Shown here piece after piece: positions 28,771 to 41,223 of a stretch of DNA of 64,000 nt. How positions within the stretch are numbered: position 1 is the stretch's first letter; each line of letters begins with the position of its first letter. The notes under the pieces were generated by a model. It saw only the letters and a list, made by a program, of their open reading frames with translations, ran no database searches and was not told the origin of the DNA. The stretch is from the NCBI RefSeq assembly GCF_000717335.1, contig NZ_JNYZ01000001.1:62001-126000 (forward strand), read 5' to 3'. This DNA comes from Amycolatopsis jejuensis. Lineage in GTDB: Bacteria; Actinomycetota; Actinomycetes; Mycobacteriales; Pseudonocardiaceae. Made by a program: the position numbers and the translations under genes.

Positions 28771-30319
28771 TCCCGCCGTAGCGGACCGACGTCACCCGCA
28801 CGAACGAACCCGACTGCGGTGCCTCGACCATCTGGCCGTTGCCCAGGTACAGCGCGACGTGGTGGATCCCGCCCGAGCCGCCCCAGAAGAGCATGTCCCC
28901 GCGGCGCATCTGCGACAGCGGCACACGGCGGCCGGACGTGTACTGGTACCCGCTGTAGTGCGGCAGCGACTTCACTCCCGCGAAGGCGTAGATCATCAGG
29001 CCGGAGCAGTCGAAGCCGATCTTGCGGTAGTCGCCGTAGCTGTCGGCCACGCCGCCGTCGCGGATACCGCGGGTCGGGCCGCTGCCGTTGCCGCCGCCCC
29101 ACGCGTAGGGCATGCCGCGCTGCGCCAAAGCCCGCGCGATCACGGCCTCGATGGAGCTGCCCGCCGCCGGGGACGGACGCGCCCGGCCCCCGCCGTTGTC
29201 CCCTGGGCCATCTCCGCCGCCGCTCGCCTTCAGCGCGGCCTGGCGGGCGCGTTCCTCGTCCTCACGTTGCTTCTGCGCGAGCCAGTCCTGGTACCGCTGG
29301 CGCTGTCCCTGAAGCCCGCTGACCTTCGACTGCGCGGCGTACAGCTGCTGTTCGACGGAGCTCTTGCTGGCTTCGAGCTGGGTGTTCTGCGCGGCCTGCG
29401 TCTGCTGCGCGGAGACCGCAGCAGCTTGCGCGGCGTCGGCGCTGCCCTTCGCCCGGGTGGCCGCGGCCTGCTTCTGCTCCGCGATTTCCAGCGCCTTGCG
29501 GGCCGCGGAGTCCTTGTTGGACTTCTCGGTCTGCGCCTGTTCGAGCCGCTCCATCGCGTTGAGCCGCGACCCGCCGATGGCGTCGAGCAGCTGAGCGCGC
29601 GCGAGCAGGTCCTTCGGGCTGTCGGAGGTGAGGTACGCCGATACGGAGCCGATGGTGCTGCCCTGCTCGAAGCTGGCGGCGGCGAACTTCTTGGCGTCCG
29701 CACGGGCCTGCTCGATCGCGCCCGCCGCGGCGTCGGCTTCCCGGCGGGCCGACTGCGCGTCGCCCTCCGCCTGGGTGGCGGCGTCCTGTGCGGTCTGCAG
29801 GTCGACCAGCGCCTTCATGGCCTGTTCCTGCTTGAGCTCGACAGTGTCCTGCAGCGACGCGAGCTTCTGCTCGGCCTGCGCGAGCTGGTTGGTGAGCCGG
29901 CCGACCTCCCCGGCCTTCGCGTCGGCGGCCCCCTTGGCGGAGCTGAGGTCGGAGTCGCTGGGGTTGGGCGGCGGCGGGGGCACGGCGAGCCCGGGGCTCG
30001 TGATGCCGAGCAGCGCCACCAGGGTGACCGCGGCGGCCGTGAGACCACGCCGCGCCCAGGCCGCCCTGCGTCCGGTGCCGGGTGTGCCGTCCATGTCCGA
30101 CGCGCTGTCGAGAACCGACCAGTCAGCCGTTCGCGCCATGCCGTCGATGCCGGACGTGCCGCGGGTGCCGAACGCGCAGTCAACGCCGGACTGGCCTTGG
30201 GCGCCGAACGCACCTTCGGTACCGGGCAAGCCGGACGTGCTTGCCGTGCCTTCGGCGCCGGACCGGTCGGCCGTGCCTGACGTGCCTGCCGTACCGGACC
30301 GTCCCCACCGGACCTTCAC
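28739..30319 (-). CDS. NlpC/P60 endopeptidase (RipA-like peptidoglycan hydrolase)
   Basis: A 526-residue secreted cell-wall hydrolase. A signal-anchor helix (GLTAAAVTLVALLGITSPGLA) ends at about residue 110 and is followed by a long coiled coil (about 130-360) rich in Ala, Gln and Lys. The C-terminal NlpC/P60 domain has the catalytic Cys in FDCSGLMIYAF and the His in GGSGGIHHVALYLG. It cuts D-Glu-meso-DAP bonds in relatives. The coiled coil would inhibit or target the domain, as in RipA. I start at GTG 30319, which has GGAGG 10 bases upstream; this leaves about 80 residues rich in Gly, Thr and Ser before the anchor, which is unusual. A shorter start at MDGTPGTG (30093) would remove it. The order matches ripA next to acn. 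Confidence 0.88.
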   Translation of the reverse strand: MKVRWGRSGTAGTSGTADRSGAEGTASTSGLPGTEGAFGAQGQSGVDCAFGTRGTSGIDGMARTADWSVLDSASDMDGTPGTGRRAAWARRGLTAAAVTLVALLGITSPGLAVPPPPPNPSDSDLSSAKGAADAKAGEVGRLTNQLAQAEQKLASLQDTVELKQEQAMKALVDLQTAQDAATQAEGDAQSARREADAAAGAIEQARADAKKFAAASFEQGSTIGSVSAYLTSDSPKDLLARAQLLDAIGGSRLNAMERLEQAQTEKSNKDSAARKALEIAEQKQAAATRAKGSADAAQAAAVSAQQTQAAQNTQLEASKSSVEQQLYAAQSKVSGLQGQRQRYQDWLAQKQREDEERARQAALKASGGGDGPGDNGGGRARPSPAAGSSIEAVIARALAQRGMPYAWGGGNGSGPTRGIRDGGVADSYGDYRKIGFDCSGLMIYAFAGVKSLPHYSGYQYTSGRRVPLSQMRRGDMLFWGGSGGIHHVALYLGNGQMVEAPQSGSFVRVTSVRYGGIMPYATRLIG

Positions 30320-30494
30320 GACCCGCCACCTCCGCTCACCGGTGTGCCTGCGACCTGCCGGGTCCCCTGGTCCGGCCCGCATTCCGGGCCCTCCCCCGGC
30401 CCGGCACCTGCCGTCCCGGCTGGTCTCGGTCACACCCCGTGCCACTGTAGTCACACCACTATCACAAGCCTCAGGAAGAACTTACACACCGTAG

Positions 30495-33584
<3,090 letters not shown>

Positions 33585-33594
33585 TCGCAGGTTG

Positions 33595-33632
33595 GTGGCC
33601 CGCCCCGGCATCCCCGGGGCGGGCCACTTTTT
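33595..33632 (+). terminator. Intrinsic terminator after acn
   Basis: The perfect stem GTGGCCCGCCCCGG (33595-33608) pairs with CCGGGGCGGGCCAC (ending 33627) across a short CATC-type loop and is followed by five T. It lies 10 bp after the acn stop. Confidence 0.88.
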
Positions 33633-33652
33633 GCTTACCGGGGAAGGAAACC

Positions 33653-34039
33653 GTGGACCTGAAGACGATCTACCTCGGCTACCTGGCCGCCCTGAACGAA
33701 CGCCGCTTCGGCGACCTGGACGACTTCGTGCACGCCGAGGTCACCTACAACGGCGAGGTCCTGACGCGGCAGCAGTACGCAGCCATGATCGACGGCGACA
33801 GCCAAGCCATCCCGGACCTCAGGTTCGACCCCCAGCTCCTGACCACCGACGGCGACCTCGTGGCCTGCCGCCTGTGGTTCGACTGCACCCCGGCCCGCCC
33901 GTTCTTCGGCCACCCCCCGACCGGAGAGCGGATCTCGTTCGCGGAGAACGTGTTCTACCGCTTCCGGGAAGGGCGGATCGAGGAGGTGTGGTCGCTGATC
34001 GACCGCGAGTCGGTGGCCCGGCAGCTGGGTCAGGGGTAG
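33653..34039 (+). CDS. SnoaL-like polyketide cyclase/ester cyclase family protein
   Basis: A 128-residue NTF2-fold protein. IYLGYLAALNERRFGDLDDFVH, the PDLRFDPQLLTTDGDLVACRLWFDCT strand pair and GERISFAENVFYRFREGRIEEVW are typical of SnoaL-like proteins. Many such proteins outside polyketide clusters have no known substrate, and no cluster is seen here. GTG 33653 follows a GGGAAGGAAA site. It begins 20 bp after the acn terminator. Confidence 0.75.
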   Translation: MDLKTIYLGYLAALNERRFGDLDDFVHAEVTYNGEVLTRQQYAAMIDGDSQAIPDLRFDPQLLTTDGDLVACRLWFDCTPARPFFGHPPTGERISFAENVFYRFREGRIEEVWSLIDRESVARQLGQG

Positions 34040-34082
34040 GGCCTTCGCCCGGACTTTCCCGTTCGCGCACCCTGCTTGCCGA

Positions 34083-34137
34083 AGTCCGTGAAGGGAACCA
34101 TGAGGGAATCTGATTCCGTGATGGTTCCCTTCACGGA
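34083..34137. repeat. 55-bp palindromic repeat, copy R3
   Basis: Begins GTCCGTGAAGGGAACCAT and ends ATGGTTCCCTTCACGGAC (perfect 18-bp arms). The core GAGGGAATCTGATTCCGTG keeps the GGAATC/GATTCC inner symmetry. It lies between the convergent SnoaL and VOC genes. Confidence 0.85.
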
Positions 34138-34161
34138 CCTCCGACCGGCCGGTGCGGGGAC

Positions 34162-34596
34162 TCAGTCCAGGCAGAATTCGTTGCCCTCGACGTCCTGCAT
34201 CACCAGGCACGACTCGTTTTCCTCGTCCGCCTCGAGCAGGTGCACGCGGGTCGCACCGAGTTGGACCAACCGGGCGCATTCGGCTTCGAACGCGGCGACC
34301 CGTTCCGCGCCCGCCAACCCGGTGCCGACGCGCACGTCGAGGTGTACCCGGTTCTTCACCACCTTGCCCTCGGGCACCCGCTGGAAGAACAGCCGCGGTC
34401 CGGCCCCCGTCGGGTCGACGCAGGCGAATGCCGCACCCTGGCGCTCGGGCGGCAGCGAGCGGTCGAAGTCACCCCATGAGGCGAAGCCCGGTGGGGGCGG
34501 CGGCACGACGTACCCGAGCACCTCGCACCAGAACCGGGCGACGCGCTCGGGTTCCGCGCAATCGAAAGTGACCTGGACTTGCCTCACCGACCCCAT
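34162..34596 (-). CDS. VOC family (glyoxalase-like) protein
   Basis: A 144-residue protein of two beta-alpha-beta-beta-beta modules: VRQVQVTFDCAEPERVARFWCEVLGY at the N-terminus, and NRVHLDVRVG, with HLLEADEENESCLVMQDVEGNEFCLD at the C-terminus. This matches the glyoxalase/bleomycin-resistance superfamily (the Glyoxalase_6 group). Metal ligands and substrate cannot be assigned. Directly follows the phosphoesterase gene (9 bp after its start side), but orientation permits read-through from that operon. Confidence 0.75.
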   Translation of the reverse strand: MGSVRQVQVTFDCAEPERVARFWCEVLGYVVPPPPPGFASWGDFDRSLPPERQGAAFACVDPTGAGPRLFFQRVPEGKVVKNRVHLDVRVGTGLAGAERVAAFEAECARLVQLGATRVHLLEADEENESCLVMQDVEGNEFCLD

Positions 34597-34605
34597 CCGG
34601 TCAGC

Positions 34606-36207
34606 CTAGCCGATCACCGCCCCGGTTTTCGGGTCGAGCTTCAGCGGTTTCGCCGCCGGGTGGGAGAAGTCGAACATTCCGGTGATCGGCGCGGCCAGCG
34701 CGTCGTACGATCCGCCGCCGATGCGGCCGAGGTGCCAGTTGTCCTCGATGAACCGGAGCACCGACGTCTGGTCGGTCAGCGTGTGGTCGACGTGGTTCAC
34801 CTTGCTGTACGGCGAAATCACCAGCAGCGGCAGGCGCGGGCCGTACCCGCAGCGGTCGGCGGAACCGCCCAGCTTCACCGGGCGCGAACTGCACACCGGC
34901 GAGTCTTGCTGCGCGTCGTGCGAGCCGTTGACGATCGTCGACGGGACGTGGTCGTACCAGCCGTCGGAATCGTCGTACGCCAGGATGATCGCGGTGTTCC
35001 GCCACTGCGGCGACGCCTGGATACGGTTGATCTCGTCGGCCACGAACGCCTGCTCGTCGAGTGGGTCGGAGTACCCGGCGTGCCCGTCCTGGTACTCCGG
35101 CGCCTTCAGGAAACTCACCGCCGGCATGGTGCCCGCGGCGAGGGCGTCGTTGAAATCGCGCACGTCGTACTGGTGGTTCGCCTGGTCGTGCTGGCCCACC
35201 GCGCGCAGTGACGACGGTGGCCGGTGCTTGGCATTCGAAGTCGATCGGTAGTACTGGAACGGCTGATGGTGCGGGCTGTAGTCGACCGACGCCTGGCCGC
35301 CCACGTTCGGGTGCTTCGTGCCGCAGACGGCGTACCCGTTCGCCTCACCGGTCGGCCGGAAGCCGCCCTCGAACCAGCCCCACGTGACGCCGCGGGCGTT
35401 CAGCAGGTCGCCGACGTTGCGGCCCTCGAACGCGCCCAGGTTGTCGGTGGCGGTGTGGTTCTTGCCGGAACAGTCGTCGAACGCCGGGTCCGGGTCGGTG
35501 ATCATCGTGCCGACGCCGCGGGAGTCCGGCGACGCCGCGGTGTGCGGGTCGACCTTCGGCTCCCCGGTGACCGAATCGACCGGCTGGAGGCCGTGGGTCT
35601 GCCCGGAAACGAGGTTGATCGCGCCCGGGCTGGACGGGCCGAAAACGGTGTCGAAGGAATTGTCGTTGAGCGCGTAATGCTGGGCGTAATTCCACATCGC
35701 GGTGACGGTGTTGCCGTCGAAATAATCCATGACCAGACCCGGCTCGCCGAAGAGAACGGGCTGCCCGGTGCATTTGCCCCGCTCGGTGTTCTCGACGAAC
35801 TTGTCCATTTTGCCGCCGTTGAATGCGGCTTGCTCTTTGTTGTAGTCGTGGGACTGGTCGCAGGTGAGCGCCTGGTCCGGGCTGAGCCGCTTCGGGTTGT
35901 AGGCGTTCGGGTTGTGCTGCAGGAGTTCGGGGGTGAGGCCGTTGACCTTCGGCGTGTCCGGCTTGGCGTGGAATGGGGTGCCGTTTTCGTTGGTGGCGTG
36001 GGGATATGTGCCGAAATAGTGGTCGAAGGAAATGTTCTCGCCGAAGAGCACCACCACGTGTTTGATCGGCGTCGCCGTGGTGATGGTGTCGGGTGCGGGC
36101 AATGCCGCCGGCGGTGGTGCCGCCGAACTGCTCGCGCACGCCGCCGTCAAAGCTGCCGTCGCTGCCAGCGCGACCGCCCCGGTTGCGCGTCTCCTGGTCC
36201 GCTCCAC
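34606..36207 (-). CDS. Secreted phosphoesterase family (phospholipase C/acid phosphatase-like) lipoprotein
   Basis: A 533-residue exported protein. The lipoprotein signal (ALAATAALTAACASS) places the lipid-bearing Cys at about residue 24. The phosphoesterase domain (PF04185) has the metal-binding VVLFGENISFDHYFGTYPHATN at the N-terminus, HNDFLAPDPS-like AGYSDPLDEQAFVADEINRI, IILAYDDSDGWYDHVP and PLLVISPYSKVNHVDHT. Relatives are phospholipases C or acid phosphatases acting outside the cell. It is 12 bp downstream of efeB, suggesting a three-gene operon with the iron-uptake proteins. Confidence 0.85.
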   Translation of the reverse strand: MERTRRRATGAVALAATAALTAACASSSAAPPPAALPAPDTITTATPIKHVVVLFGENISFDHYFGTYPHATNENGTPFHAKPDTPKVNGLTPELLQHNPNAYNPKRLSPDQALTCDQSHDYNKEQAAFNGGKMDKFVENTERGKCTGQPVLFGEPGLVMDYFDGNTVTAMWNYAQHYALNDNSFDTVFGPSSPGAINLVSGQTHGLQPVDSVTGEPKVDPHTAASPDSRGVGTMITDPDPAFDDCSGKNHTATDNLGAFEGRNVGDLLNARGVTWGWFEGGFRPTGEANGYAVCGTKHPNVGGQASVDYSPHHQPFQYYRSTSNAKHRPPSSLRAVGQHDQANHQYDVRDFNDALAAGTMPAVSFLKAPEYQDGHAGYSDPLDEQAFVADEINRIQASPQWRNTAIILAYDDSDGWYDHVPSTIVNGSHDAQQDSPVCSSRPVKLGGSADRCGYGPRLPLLVISPYSKVNHVDHTLTDQTSVLRFIEDNWHLGRIGGGSYDALAAPITGMFDFSHPAAKPLKLDPKTGAVIG

Positions 36208-36219
36208 CCCGTGCTCCCT

Positions 36220-37368
36220 TCAGTTCAGCAGTGCCTGGCCGTAGTGGTCGGCCGGGTCCGTCACACCGGGGAACAGGTGGAAGTACCCGCCCCCGAACGG
36301 CGAGACGTAGTCGGTGAGCGGCTCCCCTGCGAGCCGCTTCTGCACGGCTTCGAACTGCCGCTCGAGGTCGCGCTGGTAACACGTGAAGACGAGGCCCATG
36401 TCGAGGTTCCCGTTCGCATCGACCCCGCGGTCGTAGTTCACCGCGCGGCGCAGGATCCGCTCGCCATCGGTCTGCGGGGTGCGTGGGTTGGCCAGCCGGA
36501 TGTGGCTGGTCAGCGGGATGACGGTGCCGACCGGGTCCTCGTCGTAACGGGGTACGTCGTGCTCGGCGGCGCCGTCGAGCGGTGCGCCGGTGTCGCGGCG
36601 GCGGCCGATCATGTTCTCCTGTTCGGACAGCGAGACCCGGTCCCAGAACTCCACGAGCATCCGGATCAGCCGGATCACCTGGTAGCTGCCGCCGTCGTCC
36701 GTCCACACGAGACTGTCCGGTTCGGGATTCGCGGTGCCATCCTTGAAGCCGAGGAGGTTGCGCGGGGTTCCGGCCGGTCGCGGTGGCGAGCTGAAGCCGT
36801 CGATCTTCCACCGCAGCTGCATCCCGCCCCTGGTCGCGCGGGCGATGTCGCGGAGCGCGTGGAGCACGGTGTCCGGCTCGGCCGCGTTGAGGACGAGGCT
36901 GAGATCTCCGTGGCACCATCCGGGATCGAGTACATCGTCGGGGAACGTCGGCATCGGCTTGAGCTTGGCCGGTTTGCGTGCGGCGAGGCCGTACCGCTCG
37001 TCGAAAAGTGATGCCCCGGCGCCGACCAGCACGGACAACTGTCCTTTCGGGACCTCGGGCCCGAGCACGCCGGAGTCCGCGGGCGGGCCGGTGATCCCCA
37101 CTGCCGCGGGCGCGCCGCCGGTGGTGAGCGATCTCGCGCGGTCGGTCAGCTCGCGGAGCAAGGTGGTGAGTTCTGCGCGGTTTTCGGCGATGACGTCGAA
37201 GGCTGCGACGATGGAATGTCTCGCGGGTTCGGCCAGGAGGGCTGTTTGCCTGCTGCCATGGAAGGTTCCCGTGCGTTCGTACCGTGGCGGTGCGGCGGCA
37301 CTTCCGGCGAGACCCGCTACCCCGGCACCAGCGGCCGCGGCAGTCCGGAGGAATGCCCGCCGCCTCAA
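36220..37368 (-). CDS. efeB: Dyp-type heme peroxidase/deferrochelatase
   Basis: A 382-residue Tat-exported peroxidase. The start TTG 37368 overlaps the efeO stop (TTGA) and has GAGGAG upstream. The Tat motif [15 protein letters not shown] opens the protein. The DyP signature GFKDGTANP gives the catalytic Asp, and the proximal His lies in [12 protein letters not shown]. EfeB works with EfeO and the permease EfeU in ferrous iron or heme-iron uptake. No efeU is seen in this window. Confidence 0.92.
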   Translation of the reverse strand: MRRRAFLRTAAAAGAGVAGLAGSAAAPPRYERTGTFHGSRQTALLAEPARHSIVAAFDVIAENRAELTTLLRELTDRARSLTTGGAPAAVGITGPPADSGVLGPEVPKGQLSVLVGAGASLFDERYGLAARKPAKLKPMPTFPDDVLDPGWCHGDLSLVLNAAEPDTVLHALRDIARATRGGMQLRWKIDGFSSPPRPAGTPRNLLGFKDGTANPEPDSLVWTDDGGSYQVIRLIRMLVEFWDRVSLSEQENMIGRRRDTGAPLDGAAEHDVPRYDEDPVGTVIPLTSHIRLANPRTPQTDGERILRRAVNYDRGVDANGNLDMGLVFTCYQRDLERQFEAVQKRLAGEPLTDYVSPFGGGYFHLFPGVTDPADHYGQALLN

Positions 37369-38456
37369 GAGATTCTCCTCGGTTCCGTGATGGCGGCGAT
37401 CGGGGCCAGGCGTTCGGTCAGCTCCGCGACATCGCCGTTCACGCGCTCCCGCTGCCGCCGATCCAGCGCGGACAGCGGCTTGCCCGCCACCGCACGAAGG
37501 TCCCGCTCGGTGCGGGTGATCCACGCGTCCAGGTCCGGCAGCCCCGGGAAGCGAGTGGTCAGCAGCGGACGCAGGACGTCGAGCACCGCGCGGGTACCGG
37601 AGAGGTTCGCTCCGGCGGTCGCGAGGTTGGAGCCGCTGCCGTAGTCAGTACGTCCGGTGAGTTCGAACTGCAGCGTGTTCTCCATGATCTCGTGTGCGCG
37701 CAGGCCGAGGTCGTTCTGGTCGATCTGGGCGTCGGCGAACGACGTGCGCAGCTGCCGCACCGCCTGGTCGAGCTGGGCCGCGATCGGCTCCAATTCGGGT
37801 AGCGATTCGTTGTGCCACAAGCCGTTTTCGAGCCGGTGGAAGCCGGTGTCGGGCTGGCCCGCGGTGGTGCCGTTGATCACGCCGTCGGAGTCGCCGAACG
37901 CGTCGTAGGCGGCGCCGAGCCGCTCGTACGTGAGGTGCGCGGTGAGCCAAGCCTGCTGGGCCGCGGATCGATCGCCCGAGTGAATCGTCTGCGCCAAGGC
38001 CGCGGTCTGGCCGGTGAGCGTGGCGAGCCCATCGGCGACGTACGCGTGGTACTGCTTCAGTGGCCCCAACAGGTCGGCGTTGGTCACCGGCACCACTGCG
38101 GGTCCGGGACGGTCGGTGCCGCCGGTGACCTGGACTGTCGGTCCCACGAACGGCGTACCGTCCTCGGGCGCGCAACGCAGGGCATACGCGCCGTTGCCGA
38201 AGTTCACCGGTAGCGCTCGCGTCGTGCCGGGGCCGACGCCCTCCAGCTCGCCGAACACCGTGCCGGTGGCCGGGTCGACGACCTCGACCTCCATGGTGAC
38301 CGCGGCGTTGTTGCGAATCTGCAGCGTCTGCGGCCCGGCCGGCGGGGCGGTCCAGCCGTCCCCGCAGGCCGAGCGCGACACCGCAACCGGGCCGGCCGGC
38401 GCAGCACATCCGGCCAGCACGACGCCCAGCGCCACGCCGCTCACCCAGCGCCGCAC
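37365..38456 (-). CDS. efeO: Iron uptake lipoprotein EfeO
   Basis: A 363-residue exported protein. The lipoprotein signal ([13 protein letters not shown]) puts the lipid Cys at residue 17. The N-terminal cupredoxin-like domain ([19 protein letters not shown]) is followed by the M75 peptidase-like domain with the metal HxxE motif in [17 protein letters not shown] and [13 protein letters not shown]. EfeO holds Fe at the cell surface for EfeB/EfeU. GTG 38456 has a GGGGAG site. Upstream DNA has an inverted repeat TCAGGTG/CACCTGA but no DtxR/IdeR box that I recognise. Confidence 0.9.
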   Translation of the reverse strand: MRRWVSGVALGVVLAGCAAPAGPVAVSRSACGDGWTAPPAGPQTLQIRNNAAVTMEVEVVDPATGTVFGELEGVGPGTTRALPVNFGNGAYALRCAPEDGTPFVGPTVQVTGGTDRPGPAVVPVTNADLLGPLKQYHAYVADGLATLTGQTAALAQTIHSGDRSAAQQAWLTAHLTYERLGAAYDAFGDSDGVINGTTAGQPDTGFHRLENGLWHNESLPELEPIAAQLDQAVRQLRTSFADAQIDQNDLGLRAHEIMENTLQFELTGRTDYGSGSNLATAGANLSGTRAVLDVLRPLLTTRFPGLPDLDAWITRTERDLRAVAGKPLSALDRRQRERVNGDVAELTERLAPIAAITEPRRIS

Positions 38457-38564
38457 GTCAACTCCCCTCAGGTGAACATCTGGCGGACACTTTCACGGAT
38501 CCGTCGACACCTGACAAGAGCGCTGTCCGGTTATGCCCGGTTTACGACCTCAAGATCAACCGGT

Positions 38565-40190
38565 TCAGCCCTGTGCCGGATTGGTGAAAGGCTGCCGGTC
38601 GGGCTGGAACACCTGCCCGTCTGCGGGCACCTTCAGGTCGATCAGGTACGCGGCCGCCGCGTCGTCCACCCCTCGGGCGGCGCCGAGGATGCAGTGGCCG
38701 AACGCGTCCACCGACAGCAGCCGCGCGTTACCGAGCTCGTCGGCCATCCGCTGCCCGAACCGGTACTGCGTGGCCGGGTCGTAGAAGTTGCTGACCACCA
38801 GCACCGGCGTCGCGGTGCGCACGCGCCACGGCCCGCGGTACGGGTCGGACGTCTTCGCCGCCGGCCACACCGGGCACGCGGCAATGTCGGAAAACACCTG
38901 GTAGCGCCCGAAAGTCGGCGACTCCCGATCGGCCGCCGCGGCAATCCGCGGTACCTGTGCCTGGTCGATGCGCATCGGCTTGTCCGCGCAGTTCACCCCG
39001 AGATACGAGTCGTTGCCGGTGTACGGGCTGTCCGGCCGCAGGTCCACGAGCCCGCCGCGACCGGGGCGAAGGAGAGACGGCCCGGCCGACTGGCTCTGCG
39101 CCGACGGATGCAGCGCGTCGTACGCCTGCTGCAGGCCCTTGGCCAGCTGACCGAACCCATCGGGCGAGTACAGCGCCCCCGACACCGCGTTGGTGAGCGA
39201 GGCGAGGTCCAGGCGGCTGCCGCCGGGGAGCGTGATCGGCTCGGTGCGGACGTGCTCGCGCAGCTCGTCGAACTTCGCCCGCGGGTCGCCGCCCTTGCTG
39301 AACGCGCACTTGTCGCCGACCTGGGCACAACGTTTGAGGAACGCGTCGAGCGCGATTTCGAAGCCCTGCGCGCGCTGGAGGTCGTAGCTGACGCCATCGT
39401 TGGTGCGCAGCTTCGGGTCGACGTTCCCGTCGATCACGATCGCCCGCGTCTGCTTCGGGAACATCGCCGCGTAGGTCGAGCCGACGAGGGTGCCGTACGA
39501 GAACCCGGTGTAGGTGAGCTGCCGGTCGCCGACCGCGGCGCGCAGCTGGTCGAGATCACGGACGACGTCGCGCGTGGACATGTGGTCGAGCAGCGCACCG
39601 GCATTGCGGCGGCAGAACTGCCCGTAGTCCCGGTACCCGGCGAGCGTGCCGGAGATTTCCTTGCGGGACAACGGAAGCGGGAGCAGCTGGCTCTGTACGT
39701 CCTGAGCGTCCTCGGCGGTGGTGAAGCAGCGCAGCGGGTTGCTGTCGCCGACCCCGCGCGGATCGAACCCGACGAGATCGAAGCGGTCGAGCACCTGCGG
39801 GCGGAAGAGCCGGTCCCCCGCGATCGGCATCCGCAGCCCGGAGCCACCCGGCCCGCCCGGGTTGAGGAACAGCGACCCGATCCGCTGCCCGGGCACCTTG
39901 GCCGCCCGCTTCATCAGCGCGATGTCGATGGTGCCGAGCGACGCGTCATCGTGGTCGATCGGGACGCGGTACCGGGCGCAGCTGTACTGGGTTGCCTGTT
40001 CGGGCGGTACTCCCTTCAACTGGTCCTTACTGCACTCGGCCCATTTCACGGGTGTCGTCTGTGCGATGTCGGCAGCTTGGGCTTCCCCAGCCCCCGCTGG
40101 TGCCGCCGACGCTGTGCCCGCCAGCCCGGCCAGTGCCGTCGCGAGCGCGGTGACCAGCACACCCCCGCTAGTTCTTCTCGATCCCCGCAC
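38565..40190 (-). CDS. Secreted alpha/beta-hydrolase, tripeptidyl aminopeptidase-like
   Basis: A 541-residue exported serine hydrolase. A signal peptide (VLVTALATALAGLAGTASA) is cleaved near residue 27-30. The catalytic serine is in GFSYGTLVG, the Asp in VVSNFYDPATQY and the His in DAFGHCI. The TAP-like C-terminal domain (AACPVWP, from about residue 400) is characteristic of Streptomyces SlpD/SlpE and tripeptidyl aminopeptidases. It may process extracellular peptides. GTG 40190 has GGGGAGG six bases upstream; the frame extends to 40226, but that start lacks a site. Confidence 0.88.
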   Translation of the reverse strand: MRGSRRTSGGVLVTALATALAGLAGTASAAPAGAGEAQAADIAQTTPVKWAECSKDQLKGVPPEQATQYSCARYRVPIDHDDASLGTIDIALMKRAAKVPGQRIGSLFLNPGGPGGSGLRMPIAGDRLFRPQVLDRFDLVGFDPRGVGDSNPLRCFTTAEDAQDVQSQLLPLPLSRKEISGTLAGYRDYGQFCRRNAGALLDHMSTRDVVRDLDQLRAAVGDRQLTYTGFSYGTLVGSTYAAMFPKQTRAIVIDGNVDPKLRTNDGVSYDLQRAQGFEIALDAFLKRCAQVGDKCAFSKGGDPRAKFDELREHVRTEPITLPGGSRLDLASLTNAVSGALYSPDGFGQLAKGLQQAYDALHPSAQSQSAGPSLLRPGRGGLVDLRPDSPYTGNDSYLGVNCADKPMRIDQAQVPRIAAAADRESPTFGRYQVFSDIAACPVWPAAKTSDPYRGPWRVRTATPVLVVSNFYDPATQYRFGQRMADELGNARLLSVDAFGHCILGAARGVDDAAAAYLIDLKVPADGQVFQPDRQPFTNPAQG

Positions 40191-40317
40191 GTCGAACCTC
40201 CCCTGTTTGCGCACCCGCCCGATCACGGGGCGTCACCGAGACTCGCACAATCCCGCCAACCCGGACACCGGCCGAAAGGAGGAAGATCGACAGAGCCATC
40301 GAGGTGCGCGGTGCGGG

Positions 40318-41223
40318 CTACGAGTTCGCGCCGCTGATCACCACGGTGATGCGCTGGTCAGCCAAATCGCGAGCGTGATGAACGGCAGCCGCCAGTGCGG
40401 TGGCGCCGCCGGGTTCGACCGAGAGGCGGAGGTTGTCCCACAGGTGCTTTTGCGCATTGCGGATCGCCTGGTCGGGAACGAGCAGGACCGTGGAGCGCAG
40501 GTCCAGCGCGACTGCGGTGGCGATGGCACCGGCCCGGCGGGCACCGAGGCTGTCCACGGCGACACCGGTGCGGTCGACGTCGATATCGACCGGGCGACCG
40601 GCGGCGACTGCCGAGGCGAGCGAAGGCGCCGTTTCGGGTTCCGCGGCGATGACGGTGTTGCGCCCACGCAGGGCGAGGGAAACACCGGCGAACAGGCTGC
40701 CTCCACCGCAACTGACGATGACGACGTCACCGGCGGGGATTTGCTCGGCCAGTTCGGCTCCGACGGACGACTGCCCCGCGACGGTGGCGATGTCGTCGTA
40801 GGCGTCGATGTGGACCGCGCCCTGGTCGGCCGCGAACTTCTGGCTCGCTTCCAACGCGTCGGCGTAGAAGCCGTCGACAACGCGGAGGTCCGCGCCGTGC
40901 CGACGGATGGCGTCCTGCTTGATCTGCGGCGAGAACGACGGGACGAAGACGGTCGCGTGGACGCCTGCCCGGCGGGCGGCCCAGGCGACCGCGGCACCGT
41001 GGTTTCCACCGGAGGCCGCAGTGACGGAGGTCGCCGTGGCGGGCATGGTCAGCACGGCGTTCAGTGCGCCTCGGGCCTTGAACGAGCCGGTGTGCTGCAG
41101 TTGCTCCAGTTTCAAGGTAACCGAGCCCACGTCCGCCTGGTCGATGCACAAGATCGGGGTGTGCCGGATGTGGGGGCGCAGGCGGGCGTGGGCCTGGGTC
41201 AGGTCTTCGCCGGTGGGGATCAC
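40318..41223 (-). CDS. PLP-dependent serine/threonine dehydratase-like enzyme
   Basis: A 301-residue fold-type II PLP enzyme. The lysine that binds PLP is in [11 protein letters not shown]; the phosphate loop is [14 protein letters not shown] and the glycine loop CGGGSLFAG. It resembles threonine dehydratase/serine racemase without a regulatory C-terminus. Its GTG start overlaps the stop of the nitrilase (GTGA), so the two act together. A plausible path is breakdown of a beta-substituted or amino nitrile/amide to an amino acid, then deamination. The substrate is unproven. Confidence 0.85.
   Translation of the reverse strand: MIPTGEDLTQAHARLRPHIRHTPILCIDQADVGSVTLKLEQLQHTGSFKARGALNAVLTMPATATSVTAASGGNHGAAVAWAARRAGVHATVFVPSFSPQIKQDAIRRHGADLRVVDGFYADALEASQKFAADQGAVHIDAYDDIATVAGQSSVGAELAEQIPAGDVVIVSCGGGSLFAGVSLALRGRNTVIAAEPETAPSLASAVAAGRPVDIDVDRTGVAVDSLGARRAGAIATAVALDLRSTVLLVPDQAIRNAQKHLWDNLRLSVEPGGATALAAAVHHARDLADQRITVVISGANS

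Noticed and set aside
38457..38564. DtxR/IdeR iron box upstream of efeO
   Set aside because: No sequence close to TTAGGTTAGGCTAACCTAA was found; only a distant TCAGGTG/CACCTGA pair is seen.
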